A stretch of 64,000 bases of DNA from Streptomyces sp. OR43 (GTDB taxonomy: Bacteria; Actinomycetota; Actinomycetes; Streptomycetales; Streptomycetaceae): positions 1,366,548-1,430,547 of the forward strand of contig NZ_RDBK01000043.1 of the NCBI RefSeq assembly GCF_008042275.1, in the 5' to 3' direction. The notes below the pieces were generated by a model. The model saw nothing but the letters and a program-made list of their open reading frames with translations. It was not told where the DNA came from and made no database searches. Both the position numbers and the translations under genes were made by a program. Positions 8,362 through 18,190 of this stretch are shown here, piece after piece (within the stretch, counting starts at the first letter, position 1; every line of letters begins with the position of its first letter).

Positions 8362-9420
8362 GTGTACCGACGTCACTGTGCCGCTGCCGCGATCACTCTG
8401 GTCTGCGCGATGGCCGTCCTGGCCTCGCCGGTCCAGGCCTTCGCCGCACCCGCGCCTCCCTCGCCCGCCGCGGACCGGCCGGTGAAGAAGAGCCTCGAAG
8501 AGGTGCGCCAGGAGATCGACGGCCTCTACCGGGCCGCCGGATCGGCCACGGACGCGTACAACCTCGCCGAGGAGAAGACGAAGAAGCAGTCCGGCGAGAT
8601 CGTCAAGCTGGCCCAGGCCATAGTCGAGGGCCAGGCGAAGATCGCCGAGCTCAAGAGCAGAGCGGGCGCCCAGGCCCGCGAGGAGTACCGCAACGCCGGA
8701 CTGCCCCCGGGCGCCCGGCTCATGCTCAGCGGGGACCCGCAGCTCTTCCTGGACGGCATCGGCCGCGCCCAGCAGGGCCAGAAGGCCGCCAAGGGACTCC
8801 TGGGGGAACTGAACAGGACCCAGGAGGACTTGAAGACGTACACGCAGGACGCGAGCACCAACTGGACGAAGCTCGAAGCCAATCGCGTCAAGCAGGCCAA
8901 GGCCAAGAAGAAGATCAACGAGCAGATCGCGGCGGCGAAGAAGCTGGAGTCCCAGCTGGAGAAGGAGGAGCGCGCCCGTCTCCTCCAGCTGGAACGGGAG
9001 GCGGAGTACAAGTCGCAGACCGCCTGGCTGAGTTCCGGCGCGCTGAAGGAGATCAACCGCGGGGCGAGCGCGAGCGGCAAGAAGGCGGTGGCCTTCGCGA
9101 CCTCCAAGATCGGCCTGCCGTACGTGTGGGGGGCCGAGGGACCCAAGTCGTACGACTGCTCCGGACTGACCTCGCAGGCCTGGGCGTCGGCCGGCCGGCC
9201 GATCCCGCGCACCTCGCAGGAGCAGTGGCGACAACTGCCGCACATCGCGATCGAGGACATGCGCCCCGGCGACCTGATCATCTACCACGGCGACGCCAGC
9301 CATGTCGGGATGTACATCGGCGACGGCGCGATCGTCCACGCCCCGCGCCCGGGCCGCAACGTCACACTCGCCGGGGCCGGCTCGATGGAGATCCTCGGAG
9401 TCGTCCGCCCGGACCGCTAG
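8362..9420 (+). CDS. Secreted NlpC/P60 peptidoglycan endopeptidase (RipA-like)
   Basis: The GTG start follows GGAGGGGGAGC. The 352-residue protein has a Sec signal (residues about 1-30), a long coiled coil (about 40-220) rich in Glu/Lys/Ala, and a C-terminal NlpC/P60 domain. The catalytic Cys is in 'YDCSGLTSQAW' (Cys266), and the likely His residues are in 'DASHVGMYIG' (His314) and 'VHAP' (His326). Such enzymes cut D-Glu to diamino acid stem peptides during division, germination or branching, and the coiled coil usually locates or restrains the enzyme. It stands alone with a repeat-rich leader. Confidence 0.9.
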   Translation: MYRRHCAAAAITLVCAMAVLASPVQAFAAPAPPSPAADRPVKKSLEEVRQEIDGLYRAAGSATDAYNLAEEKTKKQSGEIVKLAQAIVEGQAKIAELKSRAGAQAREEYRNAGLPPGARLMLSGDPQLFLDGIGRAQQGQKAAKGLLGELNRTQEDLKTYTQDASTNWTKLEANRVKQAKAKKKINEQIAAAKKLESQLEKEERARLLQLEREAEYKSQTAWLSSGALKEINRGASASGKKAVAFATSKIGLPYVWGAEGPKSYDCSGLTSQAWASAGRPIPRTSQEQWRQLPHIAIEDMRPGDLIIYHGDASHVGMYIGDGAIVHAPRPGRNVTLAGAGSMEILGVVRPDR

Positions 9421-9800
9421 GCACGGCGTCTCGCTCGGAACGGGCCGGAGCGGGCCGGCGCGGAGCTCGGGCCGGGGTCGGGGCCGAAGCGGAGAACTCG
9501 GGCCGGGGTCGGGGAGCGGGTCCGGTGGGTGGGGTGTTCGCACCGCGCGGTCACCGGCGTGAGCGGCGCCACTTGGGCCCGGGCGGGTGGCGTGACCTTT
9601 GTCATGTCGCTCCGGGCGCCTCGGAACGGCACATCGCGCCGGATCCGTGACCTGACGCGGCTTATGCCGGTGCATATGCCGGAGGCCGGGTGTCGTGCAC
9701 CATTCCGTTCCCGCATCCCGTACCGCTATCGTCCCCGTCTGGCGGGTCGTCGATCGGCGTCCCGCCGCGCCCTCGGGGGGAGGGAAGGAAACCCGAACCG

Positions 9801-11141
9801 ATGCCCGTACCCGTACCGCAGCAGCGTGCCGTTCCCGCTGCGGAGGCCAGCAACGGCACCGACCTCACCCTCCTGGTGATCGAGGACGACCCGGCGGGCA
9901 CCTTCAGCGTCCCGGAACTCTCCGCCGCGACCGGTGCCCGGGTCCGTATCCGCGCCGCCCGCAACCTGACCGAGGCGGGCCGGCTCCTCACGGACGACGT
10001 GGACTGCATCCTGTTGGACCTGGCGCTGCCGTCCGGCGACCGGAACGCCGAGGCCGACGGACTCGCGACCCTCCAGCACGTGCTGCGGATCGCGCCCCGG
10101 CACGCCGTGCTCGCCCTCACGGCCGAGGACGACGCGGAGCTGGCCGCCGAGGCCGTACGGGTGGGGGCGCAGGACTACCTCTTCCGCGGCGAACTCGACG
10201 CCAGGCTGCTCAGCCGCGCCATCCGCTACGCCGTCGAGCGCAAACGCGCCGACGTCACCCAGCACAAGCTCACCGAGTCCCGGCTGCGCGCCCAGGAGAA
10301 CGCCCGGCTGGAGCGCGGCCTGCTGCCCACCCCGCTGCTCGAGGGCTCCGATCTGCGCTTCGCGGCCCGCTACCGCCCCGGCCGCAGCCGCGCGCTGCTG
10401 GGCGGCGACTTCTACGACACGGTCCGCACCCCCGACGGCACGGTGCACGCGATGATCGGCGACGTCTGCGGGCACGGCCCGGACGAGGCGGCACTCGGCG
10501 TCGAACTGCGCATCGCCTGGCGGGCCTTGACCCTGGCAGGACTCTGCGGCGACGAACTGCTCTCCACGCTCCAGCAGGTCCTGGAGCACGAACGGGAGAG
10601 CGAGGAGATCTTCGCGACCCTCTGCACCGTCGACATCACCCCCGACGGCCGCCGGGCGGGCCTGTGCCTCGCGGGCCATCCCGCACCGCTGATCGCCCGG
10701 CAGGGACGGGCCGCGCACCTGCTTCCGTACGAGGACGGCGGCCCGGCACTCGGCCTGCTGCCGCGCGCCCGCTGGCCGCGCCGGCAGGTGGAACTGGGCG
10801 GCTCCTGGAGCCTGATGATGTACACGGACGGACTGATCGAGGGCCGCGTCGGCAACGGCACACAGCGTCTCGGCCAGGAAGGCATGGTCGCGATGATCAA
10901 CCGCCAGCTGGCCGAGGGCCTGGCCGGCGAGGAGCTGCTGGAAGCGGCGGTCACCCACGTCCGCGAGCTGAACGGCGGCGAACTGACCGACGACGTCGCG
11001 ATCCTCCTGCTCGACCGCGACCAGGACACCGCGCGCGACAGCGCCCGCCACCGGGCCCAGAACGGCGGCCGGGGCCGGAGCATCCCGCGCCCCCGCCCCG
11101 GTCAGGTGTCACCCGCAGGCGTTCAACGCCCGCCGTTGTAG
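9801..11141 (+). CDS. Response-regulator receiver fused to a SpoIIE-type PP2C phosphatase
   Basis: I chose ATG 9801, 14 bases after a GGGAAGGAA run. The 446-residue protein has a receiver domain ('LLVIEDDPAG', phospho-acceptor Asp in 'CILLDLALPS', about residue 73), a short coiled linker ('RLRAQENARLERGLLP'), and a SpoIIE phosphatase domain with 'GGDFYD', 'IGDVCGHGPDEAA', 'LAGHPAPLI' and 'LTDDVAILLLDR'. Such proteins dephosphorylate anti-anti-sigma factors in response to a phosphorelay and so control an alternative sigma factor. No histidine kinase or STAS partner is adjacent. Its 3' end overlaps the opposite-strand DUF2516 gene by 19 bases. Confidence 0.9.
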   Translation: MPVPVPQQRAVPAAEASNGTDLTLLVIEDDPAGTFSVPELSAATGARVRIRAARNLTEAGRLLTDDVDCILLDLALPSGDRNAEADGLATLQHVLRIAPRHAVLALTAEDDAELAAEAVRVGAQDYLFRGELDARLLSRAIRYAVERKRADVTQHKLTESRLRAQENARLERGLLPTPLLEGSDLRFAARYRPGRSRALLGGDFYDTVRTPDGTVHAMIGDVCGHGPDEAALGVELRIAWRALTLAGLCGDELLSTLQQVLEHERESEEIFATLCTVDITPDGRRAGLCLAGHPAPLIARQGRAAHLLPYEDGGPALGLLPRARWPRRQVELGGSWSLMMYTDGLIEGRVGNGTQRLGQEGMVAMINRQLAEGLAGEELLEAAVTHVRELNGGELTDDVAILLLDRDQDTARDSARHRAQNGGRGRSIPRPRPGQVSPAGVQRPPL

Positions 11142-11458
11142 GGCCCGTACGGCCCGTCGCTGCTGGAGCCGCCGTTCCGGCGGCCACCGCCGGACACGGC
11201 CTTGATGGCGGGCCGTACGTCCACGAAGAACACGATGGACGCGATCAGCCCGGCGATCTGCAGGAAGAGCATCGGCACCCAGAGGTTCACCACCACCGCG
11301 ATGCCGAGAATGATCAGCCAGAACGACTTCTTCTGCTTGTCCGCGGCGCGGTAGGCGTCCTCGCGGGCGATCGCGGCCATGATGAAGGCCGCCACGGCGA
11401 GGACGGTCATGACCGTGAAGATCAGCCCGAGGATGGAATTGAAGCCTTCGAGCAACAT
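11123..11458 (-). CDS. DUF2516 small membrane protein
   Basis: The 111-residue product begins 'MLLEGFNSILGLIFTVMTV', has three hydrophobic segments ('IFTVMTVLAVAAFIMAAI', 'SFWLIILGIAVVVNLWVPML', 'IAGLIASIVFFVDVRPA'), and ends in a Gly/Ser/Asn/Tyr-rich tail. This matches the actinobacterial DUF2516 family, whose role is unknown. ATG 11458 is preferred over GTG 11467 because AGGCGG lies at normal distance from it. It follows the HbhA-like and XRE genes on the same strand, the same trio as Rv0476, hbhA and Rv0474 in mycobacteria, so a shared envelope function is possible. Confidence 0.8.
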   Translation of the reverse strand: MLLEGFNSILGLIFTVMTVLAVAAFIMAAIAREDAYRAADKQKKSFWLIILGIAVVVNLWVPMLFLQIAGLIASIVFFVDVRPAIKAVSGGGRRNGGSSSDGPYGPYNGGR

Positions 11459-11575
11459 GAGGTGCACCGCCTAGTGAGTGGATGAGCGCTCGCGGCCAAG
11501 GTACCGGGACAACGACCGGGGCACGTGAAAAGGTGCCCGCCCGCCGCCCCGGCACACCTGCCGGGCAACGCCGCG

Positions 11576-12217
11576 CTACTTGGTGGTGGGCGGCGTGGTC
11601 TTCTTCGCGGCGGGCTTGCGCGCGGGCGCCTTCTTGGCGGGCGCGGCCGCGGGCGACGGCTTGGCCGTCTCGGCCTTGACGGCCTTCGGCGCGGGCTTGG
11701 CGGCCGGCGCCGGCTTGGCGGCGGGCTTCGGCGCGGGCTTGACCGCCTCCGGCTTCGACTCCTTGCGCGGCTCGACGACGACGGCGATCTCGACGATCTC
11801 CTCGGCGGTCTCACCCCGCCACGTCCGCACGCTCTGCTCGCCGCGCTCGGCGACCTTCTCGTACGTCTCCCGGGCCCTGACCGCGTACTCCGCGGCCACG
11901 CCGACGCCGCGCAGCGCCAGGTCCTGGGCGCTCTCGCCCAGCTTCTTCAGGTCGGTGTCGAAGGCCCCGATCACCTCGGTGACCTTGGCCTGGAAGGTGG
12001 CCTGCGCCTCCTTGGCCTGCCCGGCCACCTTCTCCTGCACGGCCTTGGGGTCGGTGTTGCGCACCGCCTCGATGCGCTCCGGCGCCTCGGCCCGCAGCTG
12101 CTCGATCAGGGCCGGGACCTTTCGGGCCTGCCGCACGGCGAGGTCCGCCGTGCCGGCGGCGAAGTAGAGGGGGGTCGGGTCGGTGAGGGTCTTGCGCAGG
12201 TCATCGGTGATGGCCAT
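11576..12217 (-). CDS. HbhA-like heparin-binding hemagglutinin homologue
   Basis: The 213-residue protein has a helical coiled-coil-like body with 'DPTPLYFAAGTADLAV' at the N-terminus, which is the transmembrane-like start of mycobacterial HbhA, then long amphipathic helices, and a C-terminal tail of Lys/Pro/Ala repeats (about 25 'KPAPK' or 'AKK' units). In mycobacteria the tail binds heparan sulfate and the protein also binds membranes. In a soil Streptomyces an adhesion or envelope-organising role is more likely. Gene order XRE-HbhA-DUF2516 supports orthology. Confidence 0.8.
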   Translation of the reverse strand: MAITDDLRKTLTDPTPLYFAAGTADLAVRQARKVPALIEQLRAEAPERIEAVRNTDPKAVQEKVAGQAKEAQATFQAKVTEVIGAFDTDLKKLGESAQDLALRGVGVAAEYAVRARETYEKVAERGEQSVRTWRGETAEEIVEIAVVVEPRKESKPEAVKPAPKPAAKPAPAAKPAPKAVKAETAKPSPAAAPAKKAPARKPAAKKTTPPTTK

Positions 12218-12260
12218 GACTGTGGTCCTCCCGGATCATCAGACTCAGTGACTCAGTGAC

Positions 12261-12725
12261 TCACTGTGAGGGTTTTGAAGGCTTTGAACCTGTATCGGCA
12301 GCACTGCCGTCGGCACTGAAGGGCTCATTCGCACCGGATGGGTGCCCCTCGCCGTCCGCGGGGTCCACGGGCTCGTCCTCGAACCCGTTCTCCTTGCGGA
12401 ACGAGGCGTAGATCTGCAGCAGCACGCTCTTCTGCCGCTCGTTGATCGACGGATCGGCGAGAATCACCGCCCGCGTCTCCAGCTCGTCCCGCTCCCGCTC
12501 ATCCAGGATCCCGGCCCGTACGTACAGGGTCTCGGCAGAGATCCGCAGCGCCTTGGCGACCTGCTGGAGGACCTCGGCACTGGGCTTGCGCAGCCCGCGC
12601 TCGATCTGGCTGAGGTAGGGATTGGACACCCCGGCGGCATCGGCGAGCTGCCGCAGCGACAGCTGCGCGGTACGGCGCTGCTCGCGCAGGTACTCGCCGA
12701 GATTGCCGACGTTGAGTGAGGCCAT
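12261..12725 (-). CDS. XRE-family helix-turn-helix regulator
   Basis: The 154-residue protein carries an HTH at residues about 10-65 ('LREQRRTAQLSLRQLADAAGVSNPYLSQIERGLRKPSAEVLQ'), then a helical part with 'ETLYVRAGILDERERDELE' and an acidic tail. It matches the regulator upstream of hbhA in mycobacteria (Rv0474-like). It lies 43 bases upstream of the HbhA-like gene on the same strand and probably controls that transcription unit. Ligand and operator are not visible. Confidence 0.85.
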   Translation of the reverse strand: MASLNVGNLGEYLREQRRTAQLSLRQLADAAGVSNPYLSQIERGLRKPSAEVLQQVAKALRISAETLYVRAGILDERERDELETRAVILADPSINERQKSVLLQIYASFRKENGFEDEPVDPADGEGHPSGANEPFSADGSAADTGSKPSKPSQ

Positions 12726-12755
12726 GAGTCGATAGTGGACCCATGGCGCTAACTA

Positions 12756-13175
12756 TTGCAAGCAGGTGCTTGCAAAAGTGCGCTGCGCCACTCGAATGCT
12801 CGGATCCTCGTCCACCGGCGGTCGGAGCAGGTATCGCGCTTCCCCGGGCTCTATGAGGTCGAGGTCGGTGGCGCCGCGAATGTCGGCGAGTCCCATGAAC
12901 TGGCCGCCGCGCGGGAGCTGGCCGAAGAGCTGGGCATTCGTGCGCTGCCGCGCCTGCTGTTCACGTTCATCAACCGCAGCGGCTTGAGCCCTCACTGGCT
13001 CGGCGTGCACGAAGCTGTGGTGCCGGACGCCATGGCCGCCGACCCCTATGAGGTCGCCTGGCATGGATGGCTGACCGAGCCGGAACTGCGGTCGGCCCTG
13101 CTGGAGTGGCACTTCACCTCCGACAGCCACGAAGCCTTCAGCCGGTATCTCGCGTTCCGGACCGCGCGGTCCTGA
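12756..13175 (+). pseudogene. 5'-truncated duplicate of the Nudix hydrolase at 21.5-22.0 kb
   Basis: From about residue 15 ('ARILVHRRSEQVSRFPGL') to the end, this frame is nearly the same as the complete Nudix protein at 21533-22036, including the box GAANVGESHELAAARELAEELGI and the shared ending. At DNA level long stretches are identical. Upstream of about 12800 the similarity stops abruptly: the roughly 40 N-terminal residues of the full protein are replaced by unrelated sequence. The catalytic box is intact, so a shortened product might fold, but the missing first strands make it most likely a remnant. It marks the left end of the accessory block. Confidence 0.7.
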
Positions 13176-13588
13176 CCTTGCCCGCCTCGCGGGCTGGGAC
13201 GCCTACTTGCGGCCAACGCGCCTCGCGAAAGCGGCTGTCCGTGGCGGGGAGTACGGATGCTTGGTCGACTCCCGCTCATTGAGATCGTTTCATCCTGATT
13301 CTGCAGGTCGCAGGGCTGGTGCGGGCCGGGAGTGACGGACTCCTGCCGGTCAGCATCATGATCACTGCGGGGTGATCGTCGGTTCACCTCTGAACCTCGG
13401 CGTTCGCGAGGACGAGGAGGGCCCGCTGACGTTCAACCCCGACTGGTGACGATGCGGCGGCCGCCGCGGTGACGGATGGCCACGCCACCCGGGCGTGGCC
13501 GTCCGCGAGTCGGAGCGGGCCGGACCGGAGCCCCCGAGCCGCACCGGGCCGGCTTCCCGTCAGGGAAGTTCCCACTGCCAGATCGAGG
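13176..13588. other. Gene-free stretch downstream of the large protease-NTPase gene
   Basis: No convincing gene is seen. It begins with bases similar to those after the second Nudix copy (GC-rich, 'TGCCCGCCTC'), so the duplication extends a little past the stop. Further right are mixed sequence and the hairpin at 13474-13505. Confidence 0.5.
13474..13505 (-). terminator. Hairpin, probable terminator of the protease-NTPase gene
   Basis: GGCCACGCC and GGCGTGGCC (13478-13486 and 13492-13500) pair perfectly around a 5-base loop, and flanking CGGA / TCCG extend the stem across one mismatch. It lies about 85 bases past the stop of the large minus-strand gene. Confidence 0.5.
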
Positions 13589-16500
13589 TCATTTCCCTGC
13601 CAGGAGTTGCCGCAGCAGGCGATCTGCCGCCTTGAGTCTCCGTACACACAACTCGTGGAAGCCTCCGACGGAACGTCCAGTTGCCGACTGGTAGAGATCG
13701 ACGGCCAGCTTGAGCCAGCTGGGCTTGTGCTCCGGGAGCCACGGGAAGGGGTTGACCGTTGCCGCCAGTTGCGCGGCCTGGTAAACGGCCTCGGCCCGAT
13801 GAAAGCGATTGACTCCGTGCTCACCCTCGAAGAATGCCTCTTGAAGCATGCGGCACGCATCGAAACAGTCATATGCCCTGAGTGCCACAATGTCCATCGA
13901 AACGGGGCTCCCGTCCACATCCTTGGAAACGGAAAGCAACTCCGCCTGCCTAAGATAAAGCTGGCCAAGCCCCTCGATGAGCTCCAGCTCCGTAAAATTC
14001 TCGTAGAGCAGTTCGGATAGCGGAGGCGTCTCCGGATCGTCAGCAATCGTGGACGTCGTCTCGTTCGATGCGCCAGCAATCTCCCGGCGCCGGCTCTGCA
14101 AATAGATACCGATGGTAGTTGCGTAGTTGGTGCCGATGATCTCTTCGAAAGCTGTGTCGATGAGGCTCCAGTTGACAGGCTTCCCCTCTTCCAGGGCGAG
14201 ACGCTCACGTAGAACCGCGACACGCTTGGAGTAGAAGCGGTGGCCCAGAGGTTCACTGAGGTGGGATGCGGCATGCTCCAGCAGGGAACTTTTCACCTGC
14301 GGCGCCAGACTCTCGAAACGTACCCTTTGGAGAAGCGCCTCGACACTGGCGATCTGCGCTCTGCGGCGCTCATCTCCATTGCGAGCACTCCGGATGGCAG
14401 ATTCCAGTACCTCTGCCACTTCCTCGTACTCCCACAGATATCGGTGGAGACGCGCCTTCGCCAACTGGATCTTGGTACTGTGCGGCCAAAGCTCCGCCGC
14501 GCGGTTGAGAGCTTCCCACGTGGCACTGTTGTCAACCGGGCGCCCCGGCAACTTGCCGGCCGGGCCGTGCACAGAGAGCAGGCGCCGGTATTCTCGCTCC
14601 ACATCGGATCGGAGAAGCAACGTGTCGATCGTGGGGCCGTAGCGATTCTCGTGACCGTCCAGCATTTTGACACGCTTCACGTACAACTGATTCAGCAGAT
14701 CGATCGGCACGGCCGGGCTTCCACCGTTCGCCTGGGCAACTGCTGCCCTCAGGCTCCCTCCCTGCTGCTGCCAGTCGGCCTCAATGCACATGCGAGCCAA
14801 ACTCGCGTGGTTCACACTCCTCGACTCCTGCGTCTTCAACCACTGCTTCGTCTGGTGGACAGCACGGCGCAGGACGGGCCGCTTGGCCGACTCGCTGCCC
14901 GCGTCTCTCCTCTCCCACTTCTCACGGCGCCGGAGGGAGATGAGCCAAGCTGCGTACGCGGCAGCGTCGGGAGCCTGTTGAACGGCCCATTCCGCGTATT
15001 GCTCAGCGCTTCGCGCAGAGGCGAGCGCGGATCTCCACTGTTCGTTGTCCCTGTAAGCAAGAGCACTGAACCCGAAGGCCCGGGAAAACTCCAGGAGTCG
15101 GCGGGCCCCTTGGAACTCAACTTGCTCGTGCAGGGTGGCCATATGGGTGTCCAGCAGGGCCAGAACTTCTTGCGCGCCCTCGAGACGCAACAGAGGGTCG
15201 GCCTGGCGTTGGTACACGTTCCGCATGAATCTGGCAGCAACCAGGCAGGTTTCCACGTCCCACTCCGGCGGCCGTCCGCACCTTGCTCTCAGCACCTCGA
15301 GCACCGAATCGACGACGGCGCTTCGGGCCTCGTCCGACCGCAATTCGCGTGTGTAGTTCAAGGCGTTTTCGAGATAGCGTCGCGTCCAGAGCTGCCGTAG
15401 ATTCGGTGTTGGCGTGCACCTTTCCAACCCCGCCCTGCTGAGCCGCATGGCCTCACCCAAGGCGCTGATCCGCTTTGTTTCGTCGTCCGCCGTTCTGGCT
15501 TGCAGTCTTGCGATACGAATATGGAGAGTCAGGTTAAATGCCTCCCCCTGATGCGTGTCCGGCACAGGGAGCAACTCCACCATTTCCTGGGCGAGCTGAA
15601 GCGTCTGATCACCCCTCTCCATTTGCTGTGCGTCAGATTGCAGCTCGGCGGTGTTGAGGATCCAGGAAATCACCCAGGCTGTTCTTCCCACCCTGCCAAC
15701 TGCAGGCCGGCGCGCATCCTCGACGAGGATTCCGACGAGACCCTCCCGGATCTGCAGTACCTCACCAGCACATTGGAACCGTCGGACACCAAAGTAAAGG
15801 GCACTATCGATCGAGCGGAGCATGTGCGAGGGAATTTCCGGCGCACTGCTTCGTAGCGCTTCGGAGGCCTGGCGGCCAGCGTCCACGAACAGGATCTGGT
15901 CGCCTCGTGTGACCGGTGCACGCATTTTCACGTTCAGCTCGGAGACTGATCGGTACAGCGTCTCGATCGGTGTCTCCGAGACCGTGCCGGGGTCGACTGC
16001 CGGCACCTCCACCGCGCGAGTGGGCGGTTCCACTGGAATGAAGAGGGCCTCGATGTCGATGGAGTTCGCAAGGTCGCCCAGCTGCTGTGCGAGCCGCGGC
16101 AGGCGACCAGGAACCTCTTTCCCAATCCAGCCCACGGCACACTCGACCTCGAACAGCAGTTTCTCACGTGCGTCCTCGTCGGCAGCCTGGACGAAAGCTG
16201 CGTCGAACATGGCAAGAGCTGCCTGTCCGAGGGTTTCGTCGAGGAGTTCAGGGTCACCGAAGGCTCGCCCGAGTGCCTGGGTCTCTTCGCTTCTGGGCCT
16301 GCGCTTCTTCTTGCCCTTAAGTATGGGAAGGCTCACCAGGTTGCGTAGGGCTTCACGGGAGGAGCGGCTCAACCGGTAATTCGTGCGCGAGGAGTCGGAC
16401 GTCTCGATCAGCACATCACAATCGGCCAGTTGCTCCAGAGTTGCACTGTTGAGTCCGCTCCCCTGGAGCACACCTTCCGGAATGGTCAGGTCGTCAGTCA

Positions 16501-18136
16501 GCGACCACACCATGAAGGGAGCGAGAGAGCCAGGTGGTCCGTCGTCGTTCAGCAGCCGGCATCCTGCATCCTCGAAGGCAGTGGTGACAGGCAGCGTGCA
16601 GGCGTCCCAGAGGTCTACGACCACGGCATCGGGGTCCGCGGTGAGCCGCTCCCCCAGGTCGGGATACCTCTCAAGGTGGCGCATCACACCCGTCAGAAGG
16701 ATGCCCGGGCGTTGTGCCATGTTGTCGTTCGCTTCGGTGATCACCTTGTGAGCGTCGACAGCCACGTTGTACTTGGAGAGTTCGGACTCGAGAAGTTGAG
16801 CCGCCTCGGCCTGGCTGAGCGGACCGAGCCTCACTGCAGGAGCTCGGCGCAACTGCTGCTTCCCGTCGGCCCAGAGGTCAGTGGTGCCGGAAACCAGCAC
16901 AACTGATTTTTCGAATGCAGGAATCGCGAGGACCGCGTCAAGGTCGCGGTCGAGCGTGTCGGCGTCCTCACCAAATCGGTCGCAATCGATGACCGCGACC
17001 ATATTCCTGTCCCCTATGACATTGACCATCTGCTCCAATGCGGACTGAATTTTGTATTCAGTCGATTCGACGTCCTCGCAGTCCGCCATCTCGAACAGTT
17101 TCGCATTGAGCTTCTTGGACAGTGCTCGAGAAACAGGAAATTTACTGCCGTTGCCGGCCACGTTGACCTTGAGAAGCGCCGGAGACTGATCCTCGGGGAA
17201 TGCCCGACAGAACACACCGTCCGACATTAGCCGCTCAATGAACGTTGTCTTGCCTACCTTTTCTGACCCTACTACAGGAATCAAGTGTCTGACTCTTGCG
17301 TAGCGTGCCGCGGCTGTCAATTCAGTACTGCGCCCTACGAATTCCGGAGGGGGGGTTGTGGGCAGCCTCGAGAGCCACGGCGGCATCGATGGATCGGCAA
17401 CCCGGGGTGCCGGGGTGCAGAATTCACGCCGCAGAAACACCCCTGCGGCGTCCAACGCTTCCAGAAATCCTGGAAACTCCAGGCATTTGGAAAAATGAAC
17501 GGCCTGCAGCGTTTCGGACTCATGGCCGATACGGTGATCCTTGATGATCACACCCAACAAGGAAGACTGACGAAAGAGGGCCGCCCCTGACATTCCCTTC
17601 CAGCCGGAGACCTTGCCGTTGCCGTCGGACCTTCCTATCGGGCTTACAGGGCGGGGAACCACGCTGGTGACCTGGATCGTCAGCAGTCCAGACCGCAGCG
17701 CATGCAGCGTGAGCACCTTGCCAGTCAGATGAAACGTGTCCTGGACCCTGTCGGGCCGGTTCTCGCAAACAGGAAAACCAACCGCAGTGCATTCGACGAC
17801 GCCGCCGCCCTCCACCTTCCACCACGAGAGACTGTCCGAAGAACTCGATTCCTGCCAGTCGTCGATCTTCAGCAGTGCGACGTCGCTGAGCGGGTCGGCT
17901 TCGAAATCTGGGGCGGAGGAGGGCCAGACGATCGTCGCCGTAAGCCATGGCTGGGACGACGGATCGGCGTCGTACTTCCTGACCTCTACATCGCGGGGGA
18001 CGCCAGCTTTGTGCACGCAATGATATGCCGTCAGGACCAGGCCGCCACCGATCATATAGCCGGTACCGCTCTCCCGAGCAGTCTTGGAATAAACCTCGTA
18101 CAGGCCGGAGATCTCCACCGGTGCGGCACTGATCAT
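13589..18136 (-). CDS. Trypsin-like protease / STAND-type NTPase / helical-repeat protein, predicted conflict-system effector
   Basis: This 1515-residue protein (ATG 18136, GGGGGA nine bases upstream; a TTG lies 27 bases earlier) has three parts. Residues about 10-230 form a trypsin-like serine protease with His39 in 'VLTAYHC', Asp85 in 'SDVALLKI' and Ser183 in 'GMSGAALF', so the triad is intact although the usual GDSGG is GMSGA. Residues about 265-600 form a P-loop NTPase: 'FVGR' lead-in, Walker A GSEKVGKT (290-297), Walker B 'AVIDCD' (Asp384/Asp386), then 'LGPLSQAEAAQLL' and a winged-helix-like part. The remainder is a long alpha-helical TPR-like array. Sensor repeats, a switch NTPase and a protease suggest ligand-triggered proteolysis, as in predicted biological conflict systems. 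Codon usage is less GC-rich than its neighbours, a sign of transfer. Its partner is the small gene just upstream. Confidence 0.75.
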   Translation of the reverse strand: MISAAPVEISGLYEVYSKTARESGTGYMIGGGLVLTAYHCVHKAGVPRDVEVRKYDADPSSQPWLTATIVWPSSAPDFEADPLSDVALLKIDDWQESSSSDSLSWWKVEGGGVVECTAVGFPVCENRPDRVQDTFHLTGKVLTLHALRSGLLTIQVTSVVPRPVSPIGRSDGNGKVSGWKGMSGAALFRQSSLLGVIIKDHRIGHESETLQAVHFSKCLEFPGFLEALDAAGVFLRREFCTPAPRVADPSMPPWLSRLPTTPPPEFVGRSTELTAAARYARVRHLIPVVGSEKVGKTTFIERLMSDGVFCRAFPEDQSPALLKVNVAGNGSKFPVSRALSKKLNAKLFEMADCEDVESTEYKIQSALEQMVNVIGDRNMVAVIDCDRFGEDADTLDRDLDAVLAIPAFEKSVVLVSGTTDLWADGKQQLRRAPAVRLGPLSQAEAAQLLESELSKYNVAVDAHKVITEANDNMAQRPGILLTGVMRHLERYPDLGERLTADPDAVVVDLWDACTLPVTTAFEDAGCRLLNDDGPPGSLAPFMVWSLTDDLTIPEGVLQGSGLNSATLEQLADCDVLIETSDSSRTNYRLSRSSREALRNLVSLPILKGKKKRRPRSEETQALGRAFGDPELLDETLGQAALAMFDAAFVQAADEDAREKLLFEVECAVGWIGKEVPGRLPRLAQQLGDLANSIDIEALFIPVEPPTRAVEVPAVDPGTVSETPIETLYRSVSELNVKMRAPVTRGDQILFVDAGRQASEALRSSAPEIPSHMLRSIDSALYFGVRRFQCAGEVLQIREGLVGILVEDARRPAVGRVGRTAWVISWILNTAELQSDAQQMERGDQTLQLAQEMVELLPVPDTHQGEAFNLTLHIRIARLQARTADDETKRISALGEAMRLSRAGLERCTPTPNLRQLWTRRYLENALNYTRELRSDEARSAVVDSVLEVLRARCGRPPEWDVETCLVAARFMRNVYQRQADPLLRLEGAQEVLALLDTHMATLHEQVEFQGARRLLEFSRAFGFSALAYRDNEQWRSALASARSAEQYAEWAVQQAPDAAAYAAWLISLRRREKWERRDAGSESAKRPVLRRAVHQTKQWLKTQESRSVNHASLARMCIEADWQQQGGSLRAAVAQANGGSPAVPIDLLNQLYVKRVKMLDGHENRYGPTIDTLLLRSDVEREYRRLLSVHGPAGKLPGRPVDNSATWEALNRAAELWPHSTKIQLAKARLHRYLWEYEEVAEVLESAIRSARNGDERRRAQIASVEALLQRVRFESLAPQVKSSLLEHAASHLSEPLGHRFYSKRVAVLRERLALEEGKPVNWSLIDTAFEEIIGTNYATTIGIYLQSRRREIAGASNETTSTIADDPETPPLSELLYENFTELELIEGLGQLYLRQAELLSVSKDVDGSPVSMDIVALRAYDCFDACRMLQEAFFEGEHGVNRFHRAEAVYQAAQLAATVNPFPWLPEHKPSWLKLAVDLYQSATGRSVGGFHELCVRRLKAADRLLRQLLAGK

Positions 18137-18190
18137 GTCCTGACGTCCCCCGTCGCTGATCAATCCGGCATTCGCCAGAAGTAAAAGATC

